From DATKAS01 sp963733765 (GTDB taxonomy: Bacteria; Actinomycetota; Acidimicrobiia; Acidimicrobiales; DATKAS01): DNA of 64,000 nucleotides. The notes under the pieces were generated by a model. That model ran no database searches, had not been told where the DNA came from, and worked only from the letters and a program-made list of their open reading frames with translations. The translations under genes and the position numbers were made by a program. The DNA is taken from contig CAVTEI010000003.1 of assembly GCA_963733765.1 (NCBI GenBank), positions 248,001-312,000 of the forward strand. Reading direction: 5' to 3'. This document shows, piece by piece, positions 34,292-43,117 of this stretch. Numbering within the stretch: position 1 is the first letter of the stretch; each line of letters begins with the position of its first letter.

Positions 34292-35848
34292 ATGACCGAT
34301 CACCCGCTCCGAGAGCGGATCGCCGACCTCGAACGGCGGAAAGCCGAGGCGTTCACAGCCGGTTCGGCCCGAGCGATCGAGCGTCAGCACGCGAAGGGCA
34401 AGCTGCTCGCCCGCGAGCGCGTCGACTTCCTGCTCGACCCCGGGTCGTTCAACGAGCTCGACCTCCTCGCTCGCCATCGCGCCCATGCCGCCGGCTTGGA
34501 GGAGCACCCCTACACAGACGGCGTGATCACGGGCTGGGGCACGATCCACGGCCGCAAGGTCTTCGTGTTCAGCCAGGACTTCACGGTGTTCGGCGGTGCG
34601 CTCGGCGAGGTGTTCGCCGAGAAGATCCACAAGCTCATGGACGTCGCGCTCAAGGTCGGCGCGCCGGTCATCGGCTTGAACGACGGAGCCGGCGCCCGCA
34701 TCCAGGAGGGGGTGGTCTCGCTCGCCTCGTATGGCGGCATCTTCTACCGGAACGTGTTGGCGTCGGGTGTCGTCCCCCAGATCTCGGTCGTCCTCGGCCC
34801 GTGCGCCGGAGGCGCGGTTTACAGCCCCGCGATGACCGACTTCATCTTCATGGTGCGCGAGAGCTCGCACATGTTCATCACCGGCCCCGATGTGGTGCGC
34901 ACCGTCACCGGTGAAGACGTCACGCTCGAGGAGCTCGGCGGCGCGATGAGCCACGCCACCAAGTCGGGCGTCGCGACATTCGTATCGCCCGACGAGAAGG
35001 CGTGCCTCGAGGACGTGCGCTACCTCCTCTCGTTCCTGCCGGCGAACAACCTCGAGGATCCGCCGTCGTTCCCGAGCGGTGACGATCCCGAGCGACTGTG
35101 TCCCGGGCTCGTCGACCTCATGCCCGACAGCCCGAACAAGCCCTACGACATGAAGAAGGTCATCACCACCGTCGTCGACGACGGCGAGTTCTTCGAGTAC
35201 TTCCCTCACTGGGCAGGCTCGATCGTGTGCGGCTTCTCCCGCTTCGACGGGCATCCTGTCGGCATCGTCGGCAACCAGCCGATGGTCCTTGCCGGTGTGC
35301 TCGACATCGACTCGTCAGAGAAGGCGGCGCGGTTCGTGCGCACCTGCGACGCGTTCAACATCCCGATCGTGACGTTCGTCGACGTTCCCGGCTTCCTCCC
35401 CGGCGTCGACCAGGAGTACGGCGGCATCATCCGTCACGGCGCCAAGCTGCTGTACGCCTACTGCGAGGCGACGGTGCCCCGCATCCAGGTGATCACCCGG
35501 AAGGCCTACGGCGGCGCCTATGTCGTCATGAACTCCAAGTCGATCGGCGCGGACCTCGCGTACGCATGGCCCAGCGCCGAACTGGCGGTCATGGGTCCGC
35601 AAGGGGCCGTCGAGATCCTTTACCGCCGAGAGCTGCAGCAGGCGGCCGATCCGGTCGCCCGAAGGCGCGAGCTCGTCGCCGAATACACCGAGAAGTACGC
35701 CAACCCGTACAGCGCGGCCGAACGCGGCTATGTCGACGACGTCATCGATCCCGCCGAGACGAGGGTCAAGCTCATCGCCGGCCTGCGCATGCTGCGGACC
35801 AAGCGCGAGGAGCTTCCCCGACGCAAGCACGGGAACATGCCGCTGTGA
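34292..35848 (+). CDS. Acyl-CoA carboxylase beta subunit (carboxyltransferase)
   Basis: A 518-residue carboxyltransferase acting on propionyl-CoA and/or acetyl-CoA with a biotinylated alpha subunit encoded elsewhere. Motifs: KGKLLARERVDFLLDPGSF, the first oxyanion site in LNDGAGARIQEGVVSL, GPCAGGAVYSPAMTDF, and the second site RKAYGGAYVVMNSK. Length is normal. Its stop overlaps the epsilon-like gene (GTGA). Methylmalonyl-CoA produced would enter the same pool as the epimerase and mutase of the ethylmalonyl-CoA pathway. Confidence 0.95.
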   Translation: MTDHPLRERIADLERRKAEAFTAGSARAIERQHAKGKLLARERVDFLLDPGSFNELDLLARHRAHAAGLEEHPYTDGVITGWGTIHGRKVFVFSQDFTVFGGALGEVFAEKIHKLMDVALKVGAPVIGLNDGAGARIQEGVVSLASYGGIFYRNVLASGVVPQISVVLGPCAGGAVYSPAMTDFIFMVRESSHMFITGPDVVRTVTGEDVTLEELGGAMSHATKSGVATFVSPDEKACLEDVRYLLSFLPANNLEDPPSFPSGDDPERLCPGLVDLMPDSPNKPYDMKKVITTVVDDGEFFEYFPHWAGSIVCGFSRFDGHPVGIVGNQPMVLAGVLDIDSSEKAARFVRTCDAFNIPIVTFVDVPGFLPGVDQEYGGIIRHGAKLLYAYCEATVPRIQVITRKAYGGAYVVMNSKSIGADLAYAWPSAELAVMGPQGAVEILYRRELQQAADPVARRRELVAEYTEKYANPYSAAERGYVDDVIDPAETRVKLIAGLRMLRTKREELPRRKHGNMPL

Positions 35849-36060
35849 CAGCCGCGGCACCGGCACCGCAGATCGGGGACATCCACCCGACGCCCACCGA
35901 CGAGGAGATGGCGGCGATCGTCGCCGCGATCGAGATGACGTGGCCGAAACTCACGGCAGCGGCGAGCCCCGCTGTCGTCGACGAGCCGACCCCCGCCTGG
36001 CGCTTCTCAGGTCGCTGGTGGGCCCGCCCGGTCGCTGCGCGTCGAGACCGCCCGTGGTAG
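35845..36060 (+). CDS. Acyl-CoA carboxylase epsilon-like small subunit
   Basis: 71 residues. The helical part PTDEEMAAIVAAIEMTW is followed by a Pro/Ala linker and PAWRFSGRWWARPV, the W-x-x-SGRWW ending typical of actinobacterial AccE/PccE proteins. The GTG start overlaps the beta-subunit stop by 4 bp. Such subunits bind the beta hexamer and stimulate carboxylase activity. The assignment rests on context plus the C-terminal motif. Confidence 0.8.
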   Translation: MTAAAPAPQIGDIHPTPTDEEMAAIVAAIEMTWPKLTAAASPAVVDEPTPAWRFSGRWWARPVAARRDRPW

Positions 36061-36076
36061 CCGCCCGCCAGGAGCC

Positions 36077-37087
36077 GTGATGCCGCTCGAGCTCACGTCG
36101 GTCTCCGACGACGAAGTCGTGTTCCACGAAGGCGCTGAGGTGCATCGCTTCGACGGGCTCGCGCCGGACATGGAGCACACGTTGATGGGCGTCGAGGTGC
36201 GCACGTTGCCGCGGCCGAGCGGGGAGCTGCTCTGCCGCTTCGCGACCGTCAACGATGTTCATTTCGGCGAAGAGATGTGCGGCATCGACGAGACGTTCGG
36301 GTCCGAGCCCGTGTTCCGCTCCGAGGCGGGCGAGCCGCCGTATCCCGAGATGATGAACTCGGGTGCGATCGCCGAGATCACCACGATCGATCCTGCGGCG
36401 GTGATCGTGAAGGGAGACCTCACGGCGGACGGTCACGACGAGGAGTACGCCGCCTTCCGCCAGTTCTACGGCGGCGCATTCGGCGATCGCCTCCACACGG
36501 TGCGGGGCAACCACGACGGCTACCGCGGGCAGACCTACGAGAGCGGCGATCGCGACATCGTGCTGCCGGGCGTGCGCGTGCTGTTGCTCGACACCGTCAT
36601 CCCGTTCCAGACGACAGGGCGCATCACCCGCGAGCAGCTCGCGTGGGCCGACGACCTCGCCGCGTCCAGCGATCGCCCTGTCATCGTGATGGGCCACCAT
36701 CATCCGTGGAGCCCCGACTCGTCGAAGCGGAGCCTCACCTACTTCGGCATCAACCCCGACGACTCCGACGGCCTGGTCGATCTGATCGCGCGGCAATCGT
36801 CGATCATCGGCTACTTCGCCGGGCACACCCACCGCAACCGCGTGCGGAATTTCAGCGCGACGGGCGCGGTTCCGTACGTGGAAGTGGCGTGCGTCAAGGA
36901 CTACCCCGGCACGTGGGCCGAGTACCGAGTGTTCGAGGGTGGTGTGATGCAGGTGCACCGTCGGATCTCGACGCCCGAAGCCCTCGCGTGGAGCGAGAAG
37001 ACGCGTGCGATGTTCGCGGGGCTCTATGCCGAGTACGCGTTCGGCGCGCTCAGCGACCGCTGCTTCGTCTTCGGATGCCGCCCATGA
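36077..37087 (+). CDS. Calcineurin-like metallophosphoesterase
   Basis: 336 residues. The metal-binding motifs are NDVHFG (D-x-H), VIVKGDLTADG (GD), TVRGNHDGYRG (GNHD), VMGHHHPW and AGHTHRNR (GHTH), all in the family order. An 80-residue N-terminal beta region precedes the catalytic domain. Probable substrate is a phosphodiester or nucleotide; not determinable. GTG 36077 and ATG 36080 are both in frame; ATG is equally likely. Overlaps the next gene (ATGA). Confidence 0.9.
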   Translation: MMPLELTSVSDDEVVFHEGAEVHRFDGLAPDMEHTLMGVEVRTLPRPSGELLCRFATVNDVHFGEEMCGIDETFGSEPVFRSEAGEPPYPEMMNSGAIAEITTIDPAAVIVKGDLTADGHDEEYAAFRQFYGGAFGDRLHTVRGNHDGYRGQTYESGDRDIVLPGVRVLLLDTVIPFQTTGRITREQLAWADDLAASSDRPVIVMGHHHPWSPDSSKRSLTYFGINPDDSDGLVDLIARQSSIIGYFAGHTHRNRVRNFSATGAVPYVEVACVKDYPGTWAEYRVFEGGVMQVHRRISTPEALAWSEKTRAMFAGLYAEYAFGALSDRCFVFGCRP

Positions 37088-37689
37088 CCGACATCCGACT
37101 CGCCTTCAGCGAAGCGGCGGCCGGTTTCGTCGACGCCGTACTGTCGGTGCCCGACGACGCGTGGTCGTCACCGGCTTTGGGCGTGTGGACAGTCCGCGAT
37201 CTTGTTGGCCACACCAGCCGCGCGCTCACGACGATCGAGACCTACCTCGATGCGCCCGATGTCGACGGCACGATCTCGTCGCCCGTGGAGTATTTCCGGC
37301 GGGCGTTGGGTGGCGTCACTCCTGCGGCCCACGACGCGATCGCCGAGCGGGGACGGCAGGCGGGCATCGACCTCGGTGGAGATCCCGTCCCCGCGATCCG
37401 CGCGCTCGCGGAGCGGGTATTGGCGCGCATTGCGGCGGAGCCTGACGACGCCCGCTGCAACACCTTCGCCGGCGCGATGCGGCTCATCGACTACCTGCCG
37501 ACCCGGATCGTCGAGCTCACGGTGCACTCGCTCGATCTCACCGACGCGATCGGCGCGCCCGCCACCGTGCGCTCGACCTCGGTCGCGTTGACGATGGACC
37601 TCATGCTCGTGTCCGTCGATCCGCTCGTGCTCATGAGGGCGCTCGGGGGCCGCCGCTCGCTTCCCGACGGCTTCTCCGTCTTCGGGTGA
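37084..37689 (+). CDS. Maleylpyruvate isomerase-like/DinB-fold protein (mycothiol type)
   Basis: 201 residues of the actinobacterial MDMPI-N/TIGR03083 group: SSPALGVWTVRDLVGHTSRAL at the N-terminus supplies a conserved His, and DYLPTRIVELTVHSLDLTDAIG a second His/Glu pair, forming the metal site of the DinB four-helix fold. Members use mycothiol or are uncharacterised thiol-dependent enzymes. ATG overlaps the phosphoesterase stop and its own stop overlaps the CoA-transferase start, so the three form a unit. Confidence 0.88.
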   Translation: MTDIRLAFSEAAAGFVDAVLSVPDDAWSSPALGVWTVRDLVGHTSRALTTIETYLDAPDVDGTISSPVEYFRRALGGVTPAAHDAIAERGRQAGIDLGGDPVPAIRALAERVLARIAAEPDDARCNTFAGAMRLIDYLPTRIVELTVHSLDLTDAIGAPATVRSTSVALTMDLMLVSVDPLVLMRALGGRRSLPDGFSVFG

Positions 37690-38798
37690 CGGCTCCCCTC
37701 GCCGACCTGCGGGTCGTCGACGTCTCGTCGGTGGTGGCGGGGCCCGCGTGCGCGCGATACCTCGCCGACTTTGGCGCCGACGTCGTCAAGGTCGAGCGCC
37801 CCGACGGCGGCGACACCGCGCGTGCGCTCGGCTGGGGCGACCCCCGGGATGGCGTCACCTTGTGGTGGAAGCTCCTCGGGCGTGGCAAGCGGACGATCGC
37901 GCTCGACCTCAAGGACGCCGACGATCTCGCGGTGATGCTGCGGCTCTGCGACGAGGCCGACGTGCTGGTGGAGAACTTTCGTCCCGGCACGCTCGAGCGC
38001 CTGGGACTCGGCCCTGACGTGCTCCTCGCCCGTAACCCTCGACTCGTGATCACTCGCGTCACGGGATTCGGCCAGGACGGGCCGTACGCGTCGCGTCCCG
38101 GGTTCGCCACGATCGCCGAAGCGATGAGCGGCTTCGCTGCGATCAACGGTGAGCCCGACGGCGGTCCGTTGCTCCCGCCGATCGCACTCACCGACGAGGT
38201 CACGGGGCTGGTCGCCGCGTTCGCGACAATGGTCGCCCTCCACTCAGGCGTCGGGCAGGTCGTCGACGTGAACCTGCTCGAGTCCCTGTTCCAGCTCATG
38301 GGCCCACTCATCGCGGCACAGCAGATGCTCGGCTACGAGCAGCCACGTATGGGATCGGGCATCCCGTATTCGGTGCCGCGTGGCACCTACCAATGCGCGG
38401 ACGGCGAGTGGGTTGCCGTGTCGACGTCAGCCGAGTCCGTGGCGGGCCGCGTGATGGCGCTCGTCGGCGTCGAGGGCGACGCGCGATTCGCTTCTTTCGC
38501 CGGCCGCGTCGAGCACAGAGACGAGCTCGACGACATCGTGCGGGCGTGGATCGCCGCGCGGTCGTCGGCGGACGTGCTTGCCGCATTCGATGCCGCCCAA
38601 GCGGCGATCGCGCCAGTGATGACGATGTCCGACATCGGCGCGGACCCCCATTACCGCGCCCGCGGCGCGATCGTCGAGGTCGATGGCGTCACGATGCAAG
38701 GCCTGGTCGCCCGGTTGTCGGCCACGCCCGGGCGCATCCGGTGGGCGGGCAGACCCCTTGATGCCGACGGCGACGCGATCCGCGCCGGCGGCTTCTAA
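37686..38798 (+). CDS. CaiB/BaiF family III CoA-transferase
   Basis: 370 residues. The N-terminus LADLRVVDVSSVVAGPACARYLADFGADVVKVERP and the catalytic Asp region ADVLVENFRPGTLERLGLGP are diagnostic; GVTLWWKLLGRGKRTIALDLK binds CoA. It moves CoA between carboxylic acids. Substrates are unknown; nearby acyl-CoA genes and the ethylmalonyl-CoA pathway suggest a dicarboxylic or branched acid. The last 4 bp overlap the convergent lipoprotein gene. Confidence 0.93.
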   Translation: MTAPLADLRVVDVSSVVAGPACARYLADFGADVVKVERPDGGDTARALGWGDPRDGVTLWWKLLGRGKRTIALDLKDADDLAVMLRLCDEADVLVENFRPGTLERLGLGPDVLLARNPRLVITRVTGFGQDGPYASRPGFATIAEAMSGFAAINGEPDGGPLLPPIALTDEVTGLVAAFATMVALHSGVGQVVDVNLLESLFQLMGPLIAAQQMLGYEQPRMGSGIPYSVPRGTYQCADGEWVAVSTSAESVAGRVMALVGVEGDARFASFAGRVEHRDELDDIVRAWIAARSSADVLAAFDAAQAAIAPVMTMSDIGADPHYRARGAIVEVDGVTMQGLVARLSATPGRIRWAGRPLDADGDAIRAGGF

Positions 38799-39352
38799 CC
38801 GATCTGCTCGCCCGCGGGCGAGAGCACGTACCAGACGTCGCCGAGGGCCTGACCGTTTGCGTCTCCCGGCGCCGCGTCGCCGGCGAACAGGTACAGCAGG
38901 TGGCCGTTGTAGGCGAGCTGCTGCGCGCCGTCGGGCTGCGCCGCGACAGTGAGGAGCGCGGCGTCGACCCCGGGCCCGACGTCAGAGGCACCGGTCTGGA
39001 TCACGGGCGGCCAGTTCGCCTTGATGGCCTCGGGCACCGCACTCGTCGTCGCCGTGCCGTCGGGCACGAACAGGTAGACGGTCATGCCGGCCGAGTCGAC
39101 CAGGATCTCCTGCCCGATCGTCGCGTTTTCCGCCACCCCGAGTATGCCGCCCTCAGCGGCGGTCGTCTCGGCGGCTGCCGAGGTCGATGCCGCTGCGGTC
39201 GTGGCCGGAGCCTCCGTCGTCTCGGCCGCAGCCGTGGTCGCCGCGGCTCCGGTTGTCGCCGCGGAACCAGAGTCGTCGTCGTCACCACACGCCGCGAGGA
39301 CGATCGTCCCCGAGAGCACAACGGCTGCCAAACCCAAGGCTCGCTTCTGCAC
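38795..39352 (-). CDS. Secreted-repeat (COG4315) lipoprotein
   Basis: 185 residues with a lipoprotein signal (GTIVLAACGDDDD, Cys22), a long Thr/Ala-rich linker and the 'secreted repeat of unknown function' domain: ILVDSAGMTVYLFVPDGT...ANWPPVIQ and QLAYNGHLLYLFAGDAAPGDANGQAL...WYVLSP. The repeats YLF(V/A)xD are typical. Function unknown, likely at the cell surface. The start has GGAGG 8 nt upstream. Confidence 0.9.
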   Translation of the reverse strand: MQKRALGLAAVVLSGTIVLAACGDDDDSGSAATTGAAATTAAAETTEAPATTAAASTSAAAETTAAEGGILGVAENATIGQEILVDSAGMTVYLFVPDGTATTSAVPEAIKANWPPVIQTGASDVGPGVDAALLTVAAQPDGAQQLAYNGHLLYLFAGDAAPGDANGQALGDVWYVLSPAGEQIG

Positions 39353-39442
39353 GATGGTCCTCCGTTCGATGCGGGATGCGTTGCGAATTCCCGTATGGAT
39401 ACGGATGCAGACCCTCGGCGGGTTCAGAGCTAGTCAGAAGCC

Positions 39443-40351
39443 CTAGTCCGTGGCGGTTGCCACCTCGATGCGGTCCTGCGGCCAGTCGCGGGCGGCATCG
39501 AACGCCTGCTGGGCCTTGGCGAGGGTCTCCGAGGCCGAGAATGCGTGCGCGGGATAGCACGCGATGCCGGCCCACCGCGTCTGCGGGGCGTCGGGATCGG
39601 CGCCGTCATCGGTGAGGGCACGGCGGAGACGCTCGACGGTCCAGATCGCGCCGTCCTCAGGGGTGTCCTCGAGCACGAAGCCGAAACGTCCATCCGCGAG
39701 GCGACACGCCGTGTCAGCCTCACGCAAGGTCGTCCTGATCGCCTTCACGACGGGTTCGGGCGCCACTTGCTTCGGGCTGCCGCTGCGCACCCCTTGCACG
39801 ACGTCGAAGAGCACGACCGCCACAGGCCGGAGATGGCGACGGGCGGCTGACACGCGTGTCTCGACGGCGATGTGGAAGTAGTCCTCGCTGAACAGACCGG
39901 TCGAGTCGGTGATCGGCGACGTCATCACGGTCTCGGCCTTCCGAGCCGGATCGGCCTGCGCACCTGCGCCGTCCGCGACCTCGATCGGCTCGGGATCGGC
40001 GTCGGACACGACAGGCAAGTCAGCGGGCAGCTCCGCGACCCGCGGCGCCTCGCTCACGACACCCTCAGGCACAAGGTCGGGCTCGGTGACCCGTTCCGCG
40101 ACCGAGAGCGACGAGACCTCATCGATGGCGTCGGCGTCGGCCGCATCGCGGCGCCGCCGGGCGGGCACCACCTCGGGATCCGGTTCGGGTTCCGGCGGAT
40201 GCGCAGGCCGCCGGGCGACGAGGGCCGCGACGACAGCGCACACGCCTGCGATCAACCCAAACGCGGGTCGATCCAAGACGAGCGCGGCGACGCCCAGCCC
40301 CAGGCCTATGAGGCCAGGGACGAGCCCGAGGACCGTCCGCCGATCAGTCAT
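39443..40351 (-). CDS. Membrane protein with a degenerate GGDEF domain
   Basis: 302 residues. Two short membrane helices at the N-terminus (VLGLVPGLIGLGLGVAALVL and AFGLIAGVCAVVAALVA), then an acidic Pro-rich linker of about 100 residues, then a GGDEF-like fold: DSTGLFSEDYFHIAVETRV, LRPVAVVLFDVVQGV, READTACRLADGRFGFVLEDTP. The GGDEF signature is replaced by ADGRF and the metal-binding Asp region is changed, so c-di-GMP synthesis is unlikely; it may be a sensor or scaffold. Start chosen at ATG 40351. Confidence 0.8.
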   Translation of the reverse strand: MTDRRTVLGLVPGLIGLGLGVAALVLDRPAFGLIAGVCAVVAALVARRPAHPPEPEPDPEVVPARRRRDAADADAIDEVSSLSVAERVTEPDLVPEGVVSEAPRVAELPADLPVVSDADPEPIEVADGAGAQADPARKAETVMTSPITDSTGLFSEDYFHIAVETRVSAARRHLRPVAVVLFDVVQGVRSGSPKQVAPEPVVKAIRTTLREADTACRLADGRFGFVLEDTPEDGAIWTVERLRRALTDDGADPDAPQTRWAGIACYPAHAFSASETLAKAQQAFDAARDWPQDRIEVATATD

Positions 40352-40454
40352 CGCACCACCATCGGCCCGCCGGTCGCACAATCAAGGCGCGAATCGCCCG
40401 CTGAGCCGAACGACCCAGTCGTCGCGTCAATCATCGACGCGCTCATCGACACGG

Positions 40455-42428
40455 TCATCGCAGGGCCTCCCGCCGCTTCTCGACGATCCCGGCGATGTCG
40501 TCGATGATCCGCCCCAGCTCGAAGTCCTTTGGGGTGTAGACGGCCGTGACTCCGGCGTCGAGGAGACGGGGACGGTCCTCCTCGGGGATGATGCCGCCGA
40601 CGACAACCGGCGCATCGACACCCTCCGCCCGCAGCCGTCGCAGCACCTCGGGAACGAGCTCGAGGTGGCTGCCCGACAGGATCGAGAGGCCAACCACGTC
40701 GACGTCCTCGTCTCGAGCCGACGCGGCGATCTGCTCGGGCGTCAGTCGGATGCCGGAGTACACGACCTCCATGCCGGCGTCGCGTGCCGCCACGGCGATC
40801 TGCTCGGCGCCATTGGAGTGGCCGTCGAGCCCCGGCTTCGCCACGAGGAAGCGAGGCGGGCCGCCCCGCATCTTCCGCACCCGATCCACGAGGTCTCGCA
40901 TCTCACCGTTGCGATGGCCGACCGCCGCACCCACGCCCGTCGGGGCGCGGTACTCGCCGAAGACGTCGCGCAACGTCTCGGCCCATTCGCCCGTGGTGAC
41001 CCCGGCCTTCGCGCAGGCGATCGTCGGAGGCATCACGTTCGCGCCCGACGCCGCCGCCGCCCTCAGCTCACGGAGCGCGGCCGCGGCATCGCCGGCGGAG
41101 CGATCGCGCCGCCACTTGGCGACGTCCGCGATCATCTCGGCCTCCACGGCCGGATCGACCCGCAGGATGCTCTCCTCGCTCGCGAGCAGCGACGGCGCCG
41201 ACTCGGTGAACGCGTTGACCCCGACGACGATCTGCTCGCCCGACTCGATGCGCCGGGTGCGGTCGGACAGCGATCGCACCAGGCGACCCTTGATCTCCTC
41301 GATCGCCTCGAACGCGCCACCGAGCGCGAGGACATCCTCCAGCTCAGTCCAAGCGGCGTCGGCGAGCTCACGAGTCCGCCCCTCGATCACCGTCGAGCCG
41401 TCGAAGATGTCCTCGTGCTCGAGCAGGTCGGTCTCGTAGGCCAGCACTTGTTGCATCCGCAACGACCACTGCTGATCCCATGGGCGAGGGAGCCCGAGCG
41501 CCTCATTCCACGCCGGCAGCTGGATCGACCGGGCCCGGGCGCGCTTCGAGAGCGTGACCGCGAGCAGCTCGAGGATGATCCGCTGCACGTTGTTCTCGGG
41601 CTGCGCTTCGGTGAGCCCGAGCGAGTTGACCTGCACCCCATAGCGGAACCGGCGCAGCGCAGGATCGGTGATGGCATAGCGCTCGAGACCGATGCGGTCC
41701 CAGAGGTCGGTGAGCGCCCGGAGCTTGCACACCTCGTCGACGAAGCGGATGCCCGCGTTCACGAAGAACGAGATCGAGCCGAAGACGGCAGGGAACCGTT
41801 CGGCTTCGACCTGGCCCGACTCCTGTACCGCGTCGAGCACACCGATCGCCGTCGCGAGCGCGTACGCGATCTCCTGCACGGGCGTCGCGCCCGCCTCCTG
41901 CAGGTGGTAGCTGCAGACGTTGATCGGGTTCCACTTGGGTGCGTGATGTGCGCACCACGCCACCATGTCGACGATCAGCCGGCGGCTCGGCTCGGGCGGG
42001 AAGATGTACGTGCCCCTCGACAGGTACTCCTTCACGATGTCGTTTTGGGTCGTGCCCCTGAGGTCGACCGGTGCGACGCCCTGCTCTTCGGCGTTCGCGA
42101 CGTACAGGCCGAGCAGCCACGCCGCCGTCGCGTTGATCGTCATCGATGTGTTCATCTGCCCGGGTGGGATGCCGTCGAGCAGCGTGCGCATGTGACCGAG
42201 ATGCGCGACCGGCACGCCGACCTTGCCCACCTCGCCTTTGGCCATCGGCGAATCGGGGTCGTATCCCGTCTGTGTAGGCAGGTCGAACGCGATCGAGAGG
42301 CCGGTCTGACCCTTCGCGAGGTTCGTGCGATACAGCTCGTTCGACGCACGCGCGGTGGAGTGGCCCGAGTACGTCCGCATCAACCACGGCTGGTCGCGCT
42401 CGGGCACACTCTCAGGCATCGACGGCAT
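40455..42428 (-). CDS. ecm: Ethylmalonyl-CoA mutase (MeaA-type, B12-dependent)
   Basis: A 657-residue single-chain mutase, converting (2R)-ethylmalonyl-CoA to methylsuccinyl-CoA. The N-terminal TIM barrel carries WLMRTYSGHSTARASNELY, AFDLPTQTGYDPDSP and QMNTSMTINATAAW; the C-terminal cobalamin domain carries AKPGLDGHSNGAEQIAV (DxHxxG), GIRLTPEQI and SILSGSHLELVP. Length and the TYSGHSTA-type substrate region match the MeaA/Ecm group rather than methylmalonyl-CoA or isobutyryl-CoA mutase. With ccr and the epimerase elsewhere in the window it supports a working ethylmalonyl-CoA pathway. A GAGGAAG ribosome site precedes the ATG. Confidence 0.93.
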   Translation of the reverse strand: MPSMPESVPERDQPWLMRTYSGHSTARASNELYRTNLAKGQTGLSIAFDLPTQTGYDPDSPMAKGEVGKVGVPVAHLGHMRTLLDGIPPGQMNTSMTINATAAWLLGLYVANAEEQGVAPVDLRGTTQNDIVKEYLSRGTYIFPPEPSRRLIVDMVAWCAHHAPKWNPINVCSYHLQEAGATPVQEIAYALATAIGVLDAVQESGQVEAERFPAVFGSISFFVNAGIRFVDEVCKLRALTDLWDRIGLERYAITDPALRRFRYGVQVNSLGLTEAQPENNVQRIILELLAVTLSKRARARSIQLPAWNEALGLPRPWDQQWSLRMQQVLAYETDLLEHEDIFDGSTVIEGRTRELADAAWTELEDVLALGGAFEAIEEIKGRLVRSLSDRTRRIESGEQIVVGVNAFTESAPSLLASEESILRVDPAVEAEMIADVAKWRRDRSAGDAAAALRELRAAAASGANVMPPTIACAKAGVTTGEWAETLRDVFGEYRAPTGVGAAVGHRNGEMRDLVDRVRKMRGGPPRFLVAKPGLDGHSNGAEQIAVAARDAGMEVVYSGIRLTPEQIAASARDEDVDVVGLSILSGSHLELVPEVLRRLRAEGVDAPVVVGGIIPEEDRPRLLDAGVTAVYTPKDFELGRIIDDIAGIVEKRREALR

Positions 42429-42434
42429 TCTTCC

Positions 42435-43103
42435 TCACCACGCCACTTCCACCTCGGTTGTGAGCGCCTCCTGCAGCGCGACCACGTAGCGCGGTCGCGA
42501 CATTTCGACCACTCCGAGTGTCCGAAGGTGGGGAGTCGCCCACTGCACGTCAAGCAATCGGTAGCCCGCGGCTCTCAATCGGCCGACGAGGTCGACCAAG
42601 GCGACCTTCGACGCGTCCACCTTGCGCTGGAACATCGACTCGCCGGCGAAGAAACCACCGATCGCGATGCCGTACAAACCGCCGACGAGCTCGCGATCTG
42701 TCCAACACTCGACGCTGTGGGCCCAGCCGAGCTCGTGCAAGCGCGTGTAGGCGACGACGAACGGTTCGGTGATCCAGCCACCGGCGCGGTCTCGAGCTCC
42801 GCACGCGCGCATCACCCGTTCGAACTCGGTGTCGACGCGGATCTCGTAGCGGCGCAACGACCGGCGCAGCGACCGGCTCACGATGAGCCCATCGAGCGGA
42901 AGCACGCCCCGAGGGTCAGGCGACCACCAGCCGAGCGGCCCATCTCTTCCGACCGGCATCGGGAAAAGACCGGTCCGGTACGCGGCGAGCAGCGTGCCCG
43001 GTTCGAGGTCTGCGCCGACACCGACGAGATCCTCCTCATCGGCGTCGTCGAGCGGCGGGAACTGCCACGTCGTCGGAAGCGGCTCAACTGGCTCCGACCT
43101 CAT
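42435..43103 (-). CDS. aat: Leucyl/phenylalanyl-tRNA-protein transferase
   Basis: 222 residues. It adds Leu or Phe to N-terminal Lys or Arg of proteins, marking them for ClpS/ClpAP degradation. Family motifs are GLFPMPVGRDGPLGWWSPDPRG, the catalytic area VEMSRPRYVVAL with HSVECWTDRELVGGLYGIAIGG, and FFAGESMFQRKVDASK. Complete length. It lies between hbd and ecm on the same strand with 6- and 14-bp gaps, so the three may be cotranscribed. Confidence 0.95.
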   Translation of the reverse strand: MRSEPVEPLPTTWQFPPLDDADEEDLVGVGADLEPGTLLAAYRTGLFPMPVGRDGPLGWWSPDPRGVLPLDGLIVSRSLRRSLRRYEIRVDTEFERVMRACGARDRAGGWITEPFVVAYTRLHELGWAHSVECWTDRELVGGLYGIAIGGFFAGESMFQRKVDASKVALVDLVGRLRAAGYRLLDVQWATPHLRTLGVVEMSRPRYVVALQEALTTEVEVAW

Positions 43104-43117
43104 GGGCGGGGCGCGGC

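Noticed and set aside
39443..40351. Active diguanylate cyclase
   Set aside because: The GGDEF signature is replaced by ADGRF, so catalytic function is not supported.
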